Source: Candidatus Altarchaeales archaeon WOR_SM1_SCG (GTDB lineage Archaea; Altiarchaeota; Altiarchaeia; IMC4; WOR-SM1-SCG). Taken from it: 60,809 nt of DNA. The stretch is taken from contig MCBE01000217.1 of the NCBI GenBank assembly GCA_001723845.1, positions 1 to 60,809 of the forward strand, in the 5' to 3' direction. Position numbers and translations under genes: made by a program. This document shows positions 1 through 9,720 of this stretch, piece after piece (the stretch's first letter is position 1; each line of letters begins with the position of its first letter). The notes beneath the pieces were generated by a model. It saw only the letters and a list, made by a program, of their open reading frames with translations, did not search any database and was not told where the DNA came from.

Positions 1-2
1 GT

Positions 3-602
3 AGAGGTAAAAAAATGATAGATGATGCGTTAGAGATTCCTGCCAGCGACTGGAAAGAAGTGAAACTTGATATACCAAAGAGAAAATATCCCACACCTTC
101 AGTTTACGAACATAGATTCCAACCAAAAGGGCACGATATGGACTTGCGGGAGGTCATCATAACGGATAACGGCAGGCAGAAGCCAACATTTGTGATAACC
201 AATAACGAGGATATTGAGCTCAAAGAACTTGTCACCCATTATGCCCGGCGATGGAGAATTGAAAACAAAATTGCAGAGTTAGTAAAGTTTTTCAATCTCA
301 ACGCATTAAGTTCTCCGCTTATGATTCGCATACAGTTTGATGTAGTGATGACGATGGTGGCAGACACGCTATACAAGATGTTGGCAAGTGATCTGAAAAG
401 ATTTGAGAACAACACAGCTAAAACACTATTTTCAAAATTTATAAACAGCCCAGGAGTTGTGGAAGTGGAAGGCAACAAAGCAGTCGTAAAAATGAGAAAA
501 AAGGCACATACGCCAGTATTGAAATCGAACGAAGTCTTTAAGAAATCCTGGGAGATACCATGGTTTGGGAATAAAAAGTTGGGTTACAAGTGGGTGTCTT
601 GA
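3..602 (+). CDS. Transposase, C-terminal part (IS4/IS1634-like), open at window edge
   Basis: The frame is open from base 3 to the stop at 602, so this is the 3' part of a gene starting outside the window. Near residue 78 it has Y-A-R-R-W-x-I-E-N-K-I, the tyrosine/arginine/glutamate signature around the third catalytic acid of IS4-superfamily DDE transposases. It would cut and rejoin DNA during IS transposition. It resembles the missing 3' half of the transposase that runs off the other end of the window, but the two do not overlap and cannot be compared directly. Whether the copy is intact is unknown. Confidence 0.75.
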   Translation, partial: RGKKMIDDALEIPASDWKEVKLDIPKRKYPTPSVYEHRFQPKGHDMDLREVIITDNGRQKPTFVITNNEDIELKELVTHYARRWRIENKIAELVKFFNLNALSSPLMIRIQFDVVMTMVADTLYKMLASDLKRFENNTAKTLFSKFINSPGVVEVEGNKAVVKMRKKAHTPVLKSNEVFKKSWEIPWFGNKKLGYKWVS

Positions 603-690
603 GGTAGGTGAAATTAAGGGATTTAAACGGGCTGTGAAACTCCCTGTTAAAGCAACAATTAGTTAACACTTCAAAAAAAGGATAGTAAAA

Positions 691-2085
691 ATGTTTTGCT
701 CAAAATTCGGCGGCGACTGCCCGCACACTGTAATCCCGGACGATAAATATGTATTCGTAATGATGCCTTTCAAGAATTTTGATTCTGTCTATGATGCGAT
801 AAAAATCGCGGTGGAAGGCATTGAAAACAAGGAATTCGTTTGCGAGCGGGCTGATGAAAGATACACAAGCCGTTCAATCTGGTGCAAACAGATTTGTAAA
901 AATATAAGAAAATCAAAATATCTTATTGTTGACACTACCGGCAGAAATCCTAATGTATTTTATGAACTTGGGTTTGCCCATGCCATGGGCGATAATACAA
1001 AGGCGATTATAATCACGCAGAATATAGAAGAAGCCCCATTTGATGTTAGAGACCTCGGGCATATCATCTATTCGGAGAAAAAACTCCCGAAACTGCGGGA
1101 GGATTTGAAAAATGCAATACTTGACCTTGAAAAAGAAGAGGAAGAAGAGAGTTATGAAAATAAGTCTCCTGAGGAACTCATCAATGAATTAAAATCACAA
1201 TTAAGAGCAGAAGAGGAAAGAGCATCTAAATTCAAAAAAGATCTGGTGGAAACAGAGAAAAGAGAAAGGAAACTTAAAGAGAGTATCAGGGAGATAGAAG
1301 CGATACGGGATAATCCTGTTGAAGAGGCGAAGGATAAAATTGCTGAACTTAAAGGAAATGTTGCCGAATTAGAATCAAAATTAAAACTTACTGAGAGAGA
1401 CAAGAAAGATAAGATTGAGCAATTAGAGAAACAGTTGAAGGAAAAAGGGGAAAAATTAAAAATTCTTGAGGAAAAATTTGAAAGTTATAAAGAAAGTAGA
1501 GAGATTAAACCTTTATCGGACTCGTTACTGGATGATTCCAGAAGGCGGGCTGAAGCAGAAAAATGGTTTAATAGAGCAGAGGATGAATATGAAAAGGAGA
1601 ATTATGAAAAGGCAATAAAATATCATACTAATGCGATAGAGTTAGATCCTGGATTTGCTCCAGCTTATCACAATAGAGGGCATTGTTACAGCCTGCTAAA
1701 GAATTATGAAAAGGCAATAATAGAACATACTAAAGCAATAAGGTTAAATCCTGAATATGCGGATAATTATAACAACCTTTCAGAGGTAAATATTATGGCA
1801 GGCAATTATAAAAGTACCTTAAAAACTATTGCAAAGGCATCATCTTTATCTTATGAAACAGATGATAAAGCAATATGCCTTTATCTTGAATGCATAGCAA
1901 AAAAGATGCTTGACATGGATACCTCTGGCTGCGAGAAAGAATTTAACGAAATCATTAAAAAGGACTTTACAACTATATGGTCATTTGACGAGATAGAATC
2001 CTGGCTCAAAGACGCCGACATCCCCGCCGACAAAAAATCCTTTATCATTGAGAAAACAGAGCAGTTGAAAAAACACAAAGGATAA
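691..2085 (+). CDS. TIR/deoxyribosyltransferase-like domain + coiled coil + TPR protein
   Basis: A 464-residue three-part protein. Residues about 17-125 form a Rossmann-like domain with V-F-V-M-M-P-F-K near the start and N-P-N-V-F-Y-E-L-G-F-A-H-A later. This pattern is seen in nucleoside deoxyribosyltransferase/TIR-like nucleotide-binding domains, several of which act in immune signalling. Residues about 140-275 are a highly charged coiled coil. Residues about 285-390 hold two clear TPR units (A-x-K-Y-H-T-N-A-I-E-L-D-P and A-I-R-L-N-P) and a weaker third. The start is an ATG preceded by an A-rich stretch without a ribosome site. It lies next to a transposase tail and a hypothetical gene, in an accessory setting. 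Function unproven; a defence or stress sensor is a guess. Confidence 0.6.
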   Translation: MFCSKFGGDCPHTVIPDDKYVFVMMPFKNFDSVYDAIKIAVEGIENKEFVCERADERYTSRSIWCKQICKNIRKSKYLIVDTTGRNPNVFYELGFAHAMGDNTKAIIITQNIEEAPFDVRDLGHIIYSEKKLPKLREDLKNAILDLEKEEEEESYENKSPEELINELKSQLRAEEERASKFKKDLVETEKRERKLKESIREIEAIRDNPVEEAKDKIAELKGNVAELESKLKLTERDKKDKIEQLEKQLKEKGEKLKILEEKFESYKESREIKPLSDSLLDDSRRRAEAEKWFNRAEDEYEKENYEKAIKYHTNAIELDPGFAPAYHNRGHCYSLLKNYEKAIIEHTKAIRLNPEYADNYNNLSEVNIMAGNYKSTLKTIAKASSLSYETDDKAICLYLECIAKKMLDMDTSGCEKEFNEIIKKDFTTIWSFDEIESWLKDADIPADKKSFIIEKTEQLKKHKG

Positions 2086-2103
2086 TTTTATCAAAATTCC
2101 TAA

Positions 2104-2145
2104 GTGGGCTAAAAAGCCCGCTCATTCTCGTCGGGAATTTCCGAC
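2104..2145. repeat. Double hairpin after stop codon (possible terminator / dispersed element)
   Basis: Two adjacent stem-loops follow the previous stop codon. One pairs GTGGGCT at 2104-2110 with AGCCCGC at 2115-2121 (one G-T pair); the other pairs GTCGG at 2130-2134 with CCGAC at 2141-2145. The arrangement (variable hairpin, short spacer ending CTC, GTCGG...CCGAC hairpin) recurs at 11.2 kb and 26.06 kb. It could be a terminator or a small dispersed element. Confidence 0.5.
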
Positions 2146-2186
2146 ATTTGAATTTGAATTTAATCAATAAAATAAAAAGAAATAAA

Positions 2187-2774
2187 ATGCCGGTAACACA
2201 CATAAACCGCAGTGGCGATACCTATTATCTTCACGAGGGAAAAACAAAAAAAGGAAATCCTAAATATTATCTTTCAAAGAAAAAAGACGGCGTTATATTG
2301 AACTCTATCCCAGAGGGTTACGAAATCTATGAAAACCCGAATGCTCAGGTCTTTTTAAGAAGGATTCCCCCCAAGATCATAACAGACGGGGAAATATCAA
2401 TAGTTGAAAAAGGCGTTAAAAAATACTCCGTGCTAAAGGAATTTAAGATTGATGTTAGGAAAAATAGTATTGTAATATTTACCCCGGATCAGGATCCGGA
2501 TGATTTAAAAGAGATACTTTCAGATTTTGCAGGATATATTAATCCCGATACTGATTCAAAATTAAGTCAATTTTTGAAAAGGAATCAGACTTACTCGCCT
2601 ATGATGCGTTTTGTGCTTACCGATAAAAAAACAAGGGAATTTAATGTTGAAAGATACTGCTTTCTTGGCTCAATAGATGATTGGATGGTCATTGACACTT
2701 CCTGCGACCTTGCAAAACTTGTAAAAAAATACACCCTGCATCTTGGTAAAGATTCGTTTTTTGAATTATTTTGA
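2187..2774 (+). CDS. Conserved hypothetical protein
   Basis: 195 residues from the ATG at 2187. This start is preferred over an upstream in-frame ATG at 2148 because it sits in the AAATAAAATG context common here and the protein then opens with P-V-T-H-I-N-R-x-G-D-T-Y-Y-L-H-E-G. I recognise this opening as typical of a scattered, uncharacterised family in bacteria and archaea. No catalytic motif, membrane segment or signal peptide is visible. It follows the TIR-like gene on the same strand after a double hairpin, so the two are probably separate units. Confidence 0.6.
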   Translation: MPVTHINRSGDTYYLHEGKTKKGNPKYYLSKKKDGVILNSIPEGYEIYENPNAQVFLRRIPPKIITDGEISIVEKGVKKYSVLKEFKIDVRKNSIVIFTPDQDPDDLKEILSDFAGYINPDTDSKLSQFLKRNQTYSPMMRFVLTDKKTREFNVERYCFLGSIDDWMVIDTSCDLAKLVKKYTLHLGKDSFFELF

Positions 2775-2837
2775 ATTATTGGGAAAATACGATCTTTTTT
2801 AAAATTTCCTTCATTTGATACTTATATTCCTTAAAAA

Positions 2838-3884
2838 TTATATCTTATGATATTTTGAAAATTGAATTTTCAATTTATTTACAAGTTCAACTGTTTCCTT
2901 TTTCGGCTTTCCCGTAACCTCTGCACACGGAAGCCCTATCAACGAATTGAGAATTTCAAGATTTGATTTTGCTAAAGATCCGGGCTCAAACCCGCCTTCA
3001 AGTTCAACAACAATTTTTCCTTTGCATAGTTTTTCCGCTGCACCTTTCATCAGTTTCGTCATTGCACCATAGCCCGCTTCTGTGAGGCACAAACCCGACA
3101 TCATATCGTCTTTATGCGAGTCCTGCCCTGCTGAAATAACGATAAGCTCGGGCTTAAAACTTTCTGCAACAGGTATAACAAAATTTTTCAAAATATAAAC
3201 ATAATCGGCATCAGATGTGCATTTTGAAACAGGAATGTTTATCGTATAACCTTCGCCTTCACCGGCTCCCGCCTGCCTCATAAATCCTGTTCCCGGAAAC
3301 GATTCATCCGGGTCCTCGTGTATTGAAATATTTAAAAGCCAGTTGTCGTTGTAAAATATTTCCATGGTGCCGTTTGCAGCGCGGGCGCCCCAGTTAAGAA
3401 TCAGAATTTTCTTTAAATTATATTTTTCCTTTAAGTACGCTGCCATAACAGAAACATTATTGAAATAACAAAAACCCATCCCCGTGTCTTTTGTCGCGTG
3501 ACTCCCCGGAGGTCTTATCAATGCAAAAGAATTCTTATATTTCCCGGAAACCACATATTCGCCCGCGAGCATTACACCTCCTGCCGCAAGTTTTGCAATT
3601 TCATAAGTCATTGTTTTTACTTCCGTATCCGCATCTATTGCACCTCCGCCGAAAAAAGAGAGGTCTTTTAAATAATCAACATATTTTTTTGAATGCACCC
3701 TTAATAAATCATCTTCGGTTGCTGGCTCTGGCGTTCGTATTTCTGCGCTTTTCAAAATATTTTTATCTATAAATAATTTCAAGGTCTTTACGATGCGGCT
3801 CATACGCTCCGGGCAACCGCTTGACGGGAAATGCTTCAGGTAATCCTTGTGATAAATTATCGCGGTACTTTTTTTATTTTTCAT
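2838..3884 (-). CDS. Histone-deacetylase-family protein, predicted inactive
   Basis: 348 residues with the whole arginase/deacetylase fold (AcuC/HdaH type): Y-H-K-D-Y-L near the start, R-P-P-G-S-H-A, G-F-C-Y-F-N-N-V, an S-A-G-Q-D-S-H-K-D-D strand and L-E-G-G-F. Active relatives use the Asp and first His of D-x-D-V-H-H-G-N-G-T as zinc ligands. Here the segment reads N-W-G-A-R-A-A-N-G-T, so both are gone, and the catalytic His pair in R-P-P-G-H-H is S-H. Only the third zinc Asp remains. The fold looks intact and the frame is clean, so it may be a binding protein for acetylated or polyamine ligands rather than an enzyme. ATG start preceded by TATA-like sequence. Confidence 0.85.
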   Translation of the reverse strand: MKNKKSTAIIYHKDYLKHFPSSGCPERMSRIVKTLKLFIDKNILKSAEIRTPEPATEDDLLRVHSKKYVDYLKDLSFFGGGAIDADTEVKTMTYEIAKLAAGGVMLAGEYVVSGKYKNSFALIRPPGSHATKDTGMGFCYFNNVSVMAAYLKEKYNLKKILILNWGARAANGTMEIFYNDNWLLNISIHEDPDESFPGTGFMRQAGAGEGEGYTINIPVSKCTSDADYVYILKNFVIPVAESFKPELIVISAGQDSHKDDMMSGLCLTEAGYGAMTKLMKGAAEKLCKGKIVVELEGGFEPGSLAKSNLEILNSLIGLPCAEVTGKPKKETVELVNKLKIQFSKYHKI

Positions 3885-4015
3885 TTTTCAATTATTATTT
3901 ATATTTATATATTTATATTTATCTTTTTAATTATTTTTTTTATTTATCTAATATCAATATATAAAACAAAAAATGTCAATTAAAAATTAAATTTAAAATT
4001 TTAGATAAAATAAAA

Positions 4016-4270
4016 ATGACAAGAAAATACATAATTGCAAGGCAGTTGGGTGGTAAAGCCGTTATAACCGCAAGCGGCGAGAAAATCGGACGATTGGACG
4101 ATGTTGTAGTGAACGAAGTTACAGGCGGTCTTGTTTCTATTCTTGTAGAGCCGGAGCCGAGCGCAAAGGCAAATATGCCCTACCCGAAGGATGAAAGAGG
4201 ATACTGCCAGATACCTTATGACCGGGTAAACGCAGTCGGTGAGATGGTTGTAATAAGGGATATTGATTAA
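4016..4270 (+). CDS. PRC-barrel domain protein
   Basis: 84 residues forming one PRC-barrel: V-I-T-A-S-G-E-K-I-G-R-L-D-D-V-V-V-N, then V-S-I-L-V-E-P and Q-I-P-Y-D-R-V at the end. Such single-domain proteins are common in Euryarchaeota. The fold is shared with RimM and the photosynthetic reaction-centre H subunit, and in archaea it is linked to RNA or cell-division partners. No more specific role can be read from the sequence. The start lies in AAATAAAAATG, leaderless style. Confidence 0.85.
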   Translation: MTRKYIIARQLGGKAVITASGEKIGRLDDVVVNEVTGGLVSILVEPEPSAKANMPYPKDERGYCQIPYDRVNAVGEMVVIRDID

Positions 4271-4344
4271 ATTTTAAAAAAATTTACAAAAAGAAAAAAT
4301 TTATAAAAAATTTCCCTGCTTCAATTTTAAAAAAATTACAAAAA

Positions 4345-5175
4345 ATGAGTTTAATGAACACTGCAAAAACAGGAATGCTTATGGCACTGCTCGGGGCAAT
4401 ACTCGTGGGAATGGGTTTTATGCTCGGAAGCGGCGACCCTTCGTTTGCATTTATTTTTTTGATAATTGCAATTATTTTGAATGTCGGTATTTATTTCTTC
4501 AGCGATAAACTTGTTATTGCATCAACCGGCGCGAAAAAAGCAGACCCGGTAATATATGCGAAACTCCATGCGATGGTTGAGCGTATTTCAAAAAAAGCAG
4601 GAATTCCAAAGCCGGGAGTTTATGTTATAAACAGGCGCGACCCGAACGCATTTGCAACAGGAAGAGGTCCGGGACATGCTGTTGTTGCAGTTCACACGGG
4701 ACTTCTTGAAATCTTAAACGACAACGAGGTTGAAGGAGTTCTTGCCCATGAAATCGCGCATGTTAAAAACAGGGACATACTAATAAGCACGATTGCAGCG
4801 GTATTTGCAACCGCCATATCCTATCTTGCATGGATGTTTCTTTTCTTTGATTCCGGAAGAAGAAGCTGGGTCGGGATTGTAGGAAGCATTCTTGTAATGA
4901 TTCTTGCACCGGTTGCAGCAATGCTAATACAGATGGCGATTTCAAGAACCCGCGAATACGGGGCTGATGCAGGGGGGGCAAAATACTCAAATCCGTTGTA
5001 TCTTGCAAGCGCTCTTGAAAAAATCAGCGGCAACTACCAGGTTCACCCGCAAAGAGAAGGCAATAAGTCAATGGCTCACATGTACATTTCAAACCCCTTT
5101 GGCGGGGACAATATTAAAAGTTTATTCAGTACGCATCCCCCGATGAAAGAGAGAGTTAAGAGGTTGAGAGGTTAA
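4345..5175 (+). CDS. htpX: HtpX-like zinc metalloprotease (M48)
   Basis: 276 residues. Two hydrophobic segments lie at the N-terminus (about 9-30 and 33-52). H-E-I-A-H, the zinc and catalytic motif, is at about residue 134, and two more membrane segments follow (about 147-167 and 177-197). R-E-Y-G-A-D-A contributes the third ligand region. HtpX proteases degrade misfolded membrane proteins from the cytoplasmic face. Length and order match the family. It sits 74 bases after the PRC-barrel gene on the same strand. Confidence 0.92.
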   Translation: MSLMNTAKTGMLMALLGAILVGMGFMLGSGDPSFAFIFLIIAIILNVGIYFFSDKLVIASTGAKKADPVIYAKLHAMVERISKKAGIPKPGVYVINRRDPNAFATGRGPGHAVVAVHTGLLEILNDNEVEGVLAHEIAHVKNRDILISTIAAVFATAISYLAWMFLFFDSGRRSWVGIVGSILVMILAPVAAMLIQMAISRTREYGADAGGAKYSNPLYLASALEKISGNYQVHPQREGNKSMAHMYISNPFGGDNIKSLFSTHPPMKERVKRLRG

Positions 5176-5258
5176 TGATTTTAATATTTATTTTAATTTT
5201 AAAGGGGTATAAATAATTTTGCAGAGTCCCGGAATTATTTCATTTTTTAGTTATTTTT

Positions 5259-5831
5259 CTATTTTGTTAATTTTTTCTTAAATTCCGGCTCGTAATTTGC
5301 ATTGTCTAAAAACTTCCCGATATACAGCAAATTTTCATTTGCCTTTAGCATCTGCTCTGCAATTGTTATATATTTTTGAAAAACAGGAATGTTTGTTTTT
5401 ATTGCTTCCGTTTCTTCAAATAAAAGCATACCCCCTGGATTCAACTGGTTGCCCCATTTTTTTATACACCCGACCGGATTTTTAAGATGCGTTAAAAGAA
5501 ACCTTGCGTAAATCACATCCCCGTTTTTGCAGGGGAATGGAATTTTTGTCACATCATGTAACCTGTATTTGATCTGCCTGTAATTTTTACTTAATTTTCT
5601 TGCCTCTTCAATGAAATAATTTGAATTATCCAGCCCGACGCATTCAGCAGGGCAGAGCCGGGATGTTAAGTCCCTTGTCGTATGCCCTGTCCCGCAGCCG
5701 AGGTCAATGCAAACATTAACTTTTCGTTTTGCAAAATTCCTGACAAAAAACCCGGATGATTTTGAAAAGACATCATTCAATTTGCAAAGCCGCTCTGCTG
5801 CCTTCTTTCCCCCGGCAAATAAATAATTCAT
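5259..5831 (-). CDS. SAM-dependent methyltransferase, class I
   Basis: 190 residues. V-C-I-D-L-G-C-G-T-G-H-T-T is the glycine-rich SAM loop (about residues 40-52), followed by G-L-D-N-S (motif II acid) and an R-F-L-L-T-H-L-K-N-P segment typical of UbiE/TAM-like enzymes. The substrate cannot be told. The protein stops soon after the core fold, so it is shorter at the C-terminus than many relatives. Its start lies 15 bases downstream of the tiny basic gene on the same strand, so the two may be co-transcribed. Confidence 0.8.
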   Translation of the reverse strand: MNYLFAGGKKAAERLCKLNDVFSKSSGFFVRNFAKRKVNVCIDLGCGTGHTTRDLTSRLCPAECVGLDNSNYFIEEARKLSKNYRQIKYRLHDVTKIPFPCKNGDVIYARFLLTHLKNPVGCIKKWGNQLNPGGMLLFEETEAIKTNIPVFQKYITIAEQMLKANENLLYIGKFLDNANYEPEFKKKLTK

Positions 5832-5846
5832 GTTAAATTAAAAAAT

Positions 5847-5936
5847 CTATTTCTTCCTGTGCCTCATCTTTTTTCTTCTTTTCTTGAGTTTATGGTTTCG
5901 CATCTTCTGTAGTTTTTTTTTCTTTCCGCAAGGCAT
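5847..5936 (-). CDS. 29-residue basic protein, mS38/AURKAIP1 (COX24)-like
   Basis: A very short ORF: ATG at 5936, TAG at 5847. The product opens M-P-C-G-K-K-K-K-L and ends R-K-K-M-R-H-R-K-K, with 16 of 29 residues Lys or Arg and the centre M-R-N-H-K-L-K-K-R-R. This is the pattern of the tiny COX24/AURKAIP1-type ribosomal proteins (mS38, bS22), especially the M-P-C-G-K-K-R-K-type bacterial forms; archaeal eL41 is the alternative. It probably lies in the ribosome and binds rRNA. The start context (AAAAAATG) is like that of neighbouring host genes. Confidence 0.7.
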   Translation of the reverse strand: MPCGKKKKLQKMRNHKLKKRRKKMRHRKK

Positions 5937-6098
5937 TTTTTAGTTATGGGTAAAAAATTTAAAAATTTTACAATGTTATAAATTAAATTCAGATTATAAA
6001 ATTAACCTCTTTATAAATGCACTTTAAAATGCACATCAACAGGAAATTTTTTGGGAGAGCGGGAAATAAATTAATAGAAAATTAATAACTATTATAAA

Positions 6099-6698
6099 AT
6101 GGAGAACATAAAATTTTACGAGATAAAAAAAGAAATAAGGATTCTTGGAATTGATGACGCTTCGTTCAACTTATACGAAGATAAAAAAACAATTTTAATC
6201 GGTGCGATTTTCAGGGGCGGTGAGTGGCTTGACGGCGTTTTAAAAACGGAAGTCACAATTGACGGAAATGATGCAACGGAAAAGATAGCCGGGATGGTTA
6301 AAAACACGAGGCATAAAGACCTGAGGGTTATAATGCTTGACGGCATCACATTCGGGGGCTTTAATGTCGCGAATATTAAAAAAATTTACGAGGAGACGGG
6401 GCTTGGAGTTATCGTTGTCGTAAGAAAGCTTCCCGATTTTGAGGAGATAGAAAAGGTGATTAAGAGATATGATTATTACGAGGAGCGAAAAGAAGGAATA
6501 AGGGCTGCGGGAATTCCAAGAAAGGTTGAGACAAGACCCGGAAATTTTATTTATATCCAGTGCAAGGGCATTAAATTTGAGGACGCAGAATATATTGTAA
6601 AATTATCTTCAACGAGAAGTTTGATTCCGGAACCGATACGGGTTGCGCATTTGATTGCATCGGGGGTTGCTCTGGGGGAGTCACGGGGTGGGGCGTGA
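6099..6698 (+). CDS. DUF99 / UPF0215 family (endonuclease dU-like)
   Basis: 199 residues with the conserved opening R-I-L-G-I-D-D-A-S-F, then L-I-G-A-I-F-R-G-G, V-I-M-L-D-G-I-T-F-G-G-F-N and P-I-R-V-A-H-L-I-A-S-G near the end. This is the near-universal euryarchaeal DUF99 family. A Pyrococcus member was described as an endonuclease acting at deoxyuridine, so a role in repair of deaminated DNA is plausible. It is a single gene with no operon partner; a TTATAAA-like box ends just before the ATG. Confidence 0.88.
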   Translation: MENIKFYEIKKEIRILGIDDASFNLYEDKKTILIGAIFRGGEWLDGVLKTEVTIDGNDATEKIAGMVKNTRHKDLRVIMLDGITFGGFNVANIKKIYEETGLGVIVVVRKLPDFEEIEKVIKRYDYYEERKEGIRAAGIPRKVETRPGNFIYIQCKGIKFEDAEYIVKLSSTRSLIPEPIRVAHLIASGVALGESRGGA

Positions 6699-6814
6699 AT
6701 TGAAATTAAATTCTTTATTTAGTGACATTTATACATCCATCAACAAAGCGAATTGTGTTATTATATTTGATAACTGTTAGGGTATACCAAAATTAGGGAC
6801 AGGTATATGAAAAA

Positions 6815-6853
6815 CCCGGGTTATCAATTTAGAAACCAACAAAATAACCCGGG
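6815..6853. repeat. 10-bp perfect inverted repeat, 19-base loop
   Basis: CCCGGGTTAT at 6815-6824 pairs perfectly with ATAACCCGGG at 6844-6853, between DUF99 and the aldolase. It could be a terminator for DUF99, an operator for the aldolase (ATG 73 bases downstream), or a small insertion remnant. Confidence 0.6.
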
Positions 6854-6925
6854 ATTCAGTTAAAGCAATGTTTGGTGAATTACAATAAATTTAATAAAAT
6901 TTAATATATAACATATAAAAAAACA

Positions 6926-8062
6926 ATGGACTACAACAACCCAATTTCCGGAAAATTAATTTTTGATGCACTGAAAGACAAAAACGTTATTGTAATGGCA
7001 GCGAACATCCGAATCCAGCACGGCTTTCGCGGCGTTATGGAAGCTGCAAAAGAGCTGGATGCGGCACTATTATTTGAAATCGCTAAATCGGAGGTAGGTT
7101 ACACCGACCAGCAGCCTGAGGAGTTTGCCCGCGTCTGCAGGGAAGTCGCGCATGAAATTGATTTTAACACGCCTTACTGTATTCACGGCGACCATACGAC
7201 CGTTTCTGAAAACACACCTGAGGCGATAGCATCAGCAGAAGACCTTCTCAGAAAAGAAGTTGAAGCAGGATTCACATCCTTTGCGATTGATGCATCCCAT
7301 AACTTTAACCTTGACGCGGAAACGACAAGAGAGCAGCTTGCAGACAACATTGAAATAACCGTTAGGCTTGCTAAATTAATAGAAAAATTAATGGCTGGGA
7401 AGGGCAAAACAAGAAAGGATTACGGGCTTGAAGTTGAAGTCGGGGAAATAGGAAGAATTGACCCGGAAACAGGAAAGCAGGAATTAACAACGGTTGATGA
7501 AGCGGTAACGTTTATAAAAGCACTGCATGAGGAAGGTATTTATCCGGATCTTCTTGCTACAAACAACGGGACAATCCACGGTAACGTTTACGACGCAGAA
7601 GGAAATGTAATCCCTCTTCTCGGGATTGATGATGCGCGCACAAGAGATGTTGCAAACGCAATAGCTCCTCTTGGCGTGAAAATAGCGCAGCACGGGATTA
7701 CCGGAACGCCTCTTGAACTTATGCACCGATTAATTGACGCGGGAATCGTTAAAGGAAACGTGGGAACAAACTGGCAGAACATCGCTCTTGAAAACATGCC
7801 CGCTGACCTTGTAAAGAAAATGGAGGACTGGACGATGGAAAAATACGCAGCAGCAGTTAAAGCAAAAACACCTGAAATGTCTGATAAGGAAATCATCGGG
7901 AAAAACATAAAGAACGCCATAAAGCCTTTCAAGCAGGAAATAGCAAACATTGATGAAGAACACAAGCAAAAGGTTTATGCGGCAAGCAAGAAATCAGCCC
8001 TTGAATTCATTGAAGCATTCAACGGGAAAGGCAGCGGCAAGGTTGTGAAATCGTTTTGTTAG
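6926..8062 (+). CDS. Class II fructose-bisphosphate aldolase-type enzyme
   Basis: 378 residues of the zinc-dependent class II aldolase family. H-G-D-H (about residue 91) supplies the catalytic Asp and a zinc His, E-V-E-V-G-E-I-G follows, N-N-G-T-I-H-G-N and Q-H-G-I-T-G carry later zinc and phosphate-binding residues, and N-V-G-T-N-W-Q-N replaces the usual N-x-D-T-D stretch. These enzymes split or form fructose 1,6-bisphosphate or related ketose phosphates in glycolysis/gluconeogenesis. The variant phosphate loop means another ketose substrate is possible. Single gene, AAAAAAACAATG start. Confidence 0.8.
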   Translation: MDYNNPISGKLIFDALKDKNVIVMAANIRIQHGFRGVMEAAKELDAALLFEIAKSEVGYTDQQPEEFARVCREVAHEIDFNTPYCIHGDHTTVSENTPEAIASAEDLLRKEVEAGFTSFAIDASHNFNLDAETTREQLADNIEITVRLAKLIEKLMAGKGKTRKDYGLEVEVGEIGRIDPETGKQELTTVDEAVTFIKALHEEGIYPDLLATNNGTIHGNVYDAEGNVIPLLGIDDARTRDVANAIAPLGVKIAQHGITGTPLELMHRLIDAGIVKGNVGTNWQNIALENMPADLVKKMEDWTMEKYAAAVKAKTPEMSDKEIIGKNIKNAIKPFKQEIANIDEEHKQKVYAASKKSALEFIEAFNGKGSGKVVKSFC

Positions 8063-8492
8063 GCATTAGCCGATAATCGTGTTTTAAAGTTTAACGAGAA
8101 ACTTGCACCGGGTGGTTTGACATTTAGATGGCGGTATATAAAGTCCGGGGTTGCCGTTGAATTTTCTAATTCTTTCGCCTATTCCGTTTATCCCATCCAT
8201 AGATATTTACGGATGTGTTAATTGATATACCCGGCGACCCCTTCGGCAGAATCTCGCTCATATCGTCGCTCGATGCTATCGCACTCCGGTAACAAGAGAT
8301 AAAAGACTCCATTTCATACACCCAAATTCGCTTATCAGCGAACTTCTTTTATTCCACTCAAGATAAAATCCCAAAACCCGATAATCAAAATTTTAATAAT
8401 ATTTTATTGAATTTTAATTTAAATCACCCATCACCCATTTTTGAGTAGAAAATCATTTTTGGGTATTTATTTATTTATATTTAATAATTAAG
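8063..8492. other. 430-base intergenic region, GC-richer patches with small hairpins
   Basis: No ORF with coding character was found on either strand. It contains a CATCC...GGATG stem around 8195-8216 and short stretches such as CTCGCTCATATCGTCGCTCGATG near 8256-8278, which look like the structured intergenic debris seen at 16.5 and 45.1 kb. The last 80 bases are AT-rich and probably hold the ribB promoter. Confidence 0.5.
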
Positions 8493-9646
<1,154 letters not shown>

Positions 9647-9720
9647 AAGTAAATTAATTTAGTTTTAATTATTAATAATAATTTTACACTAAATCAAATA
9701 TTTAAAAAATACATTTAAAA

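Noticed and set aside
5839-5945. The Lys/Arg-rich tiny ORF as random low-complexity sequence
   Set aside because: Initially set aside because of AT-rich composition, then kept, since the M-P-C-G-K-K start and basic pattern match a known tiny ribosomal protein type.
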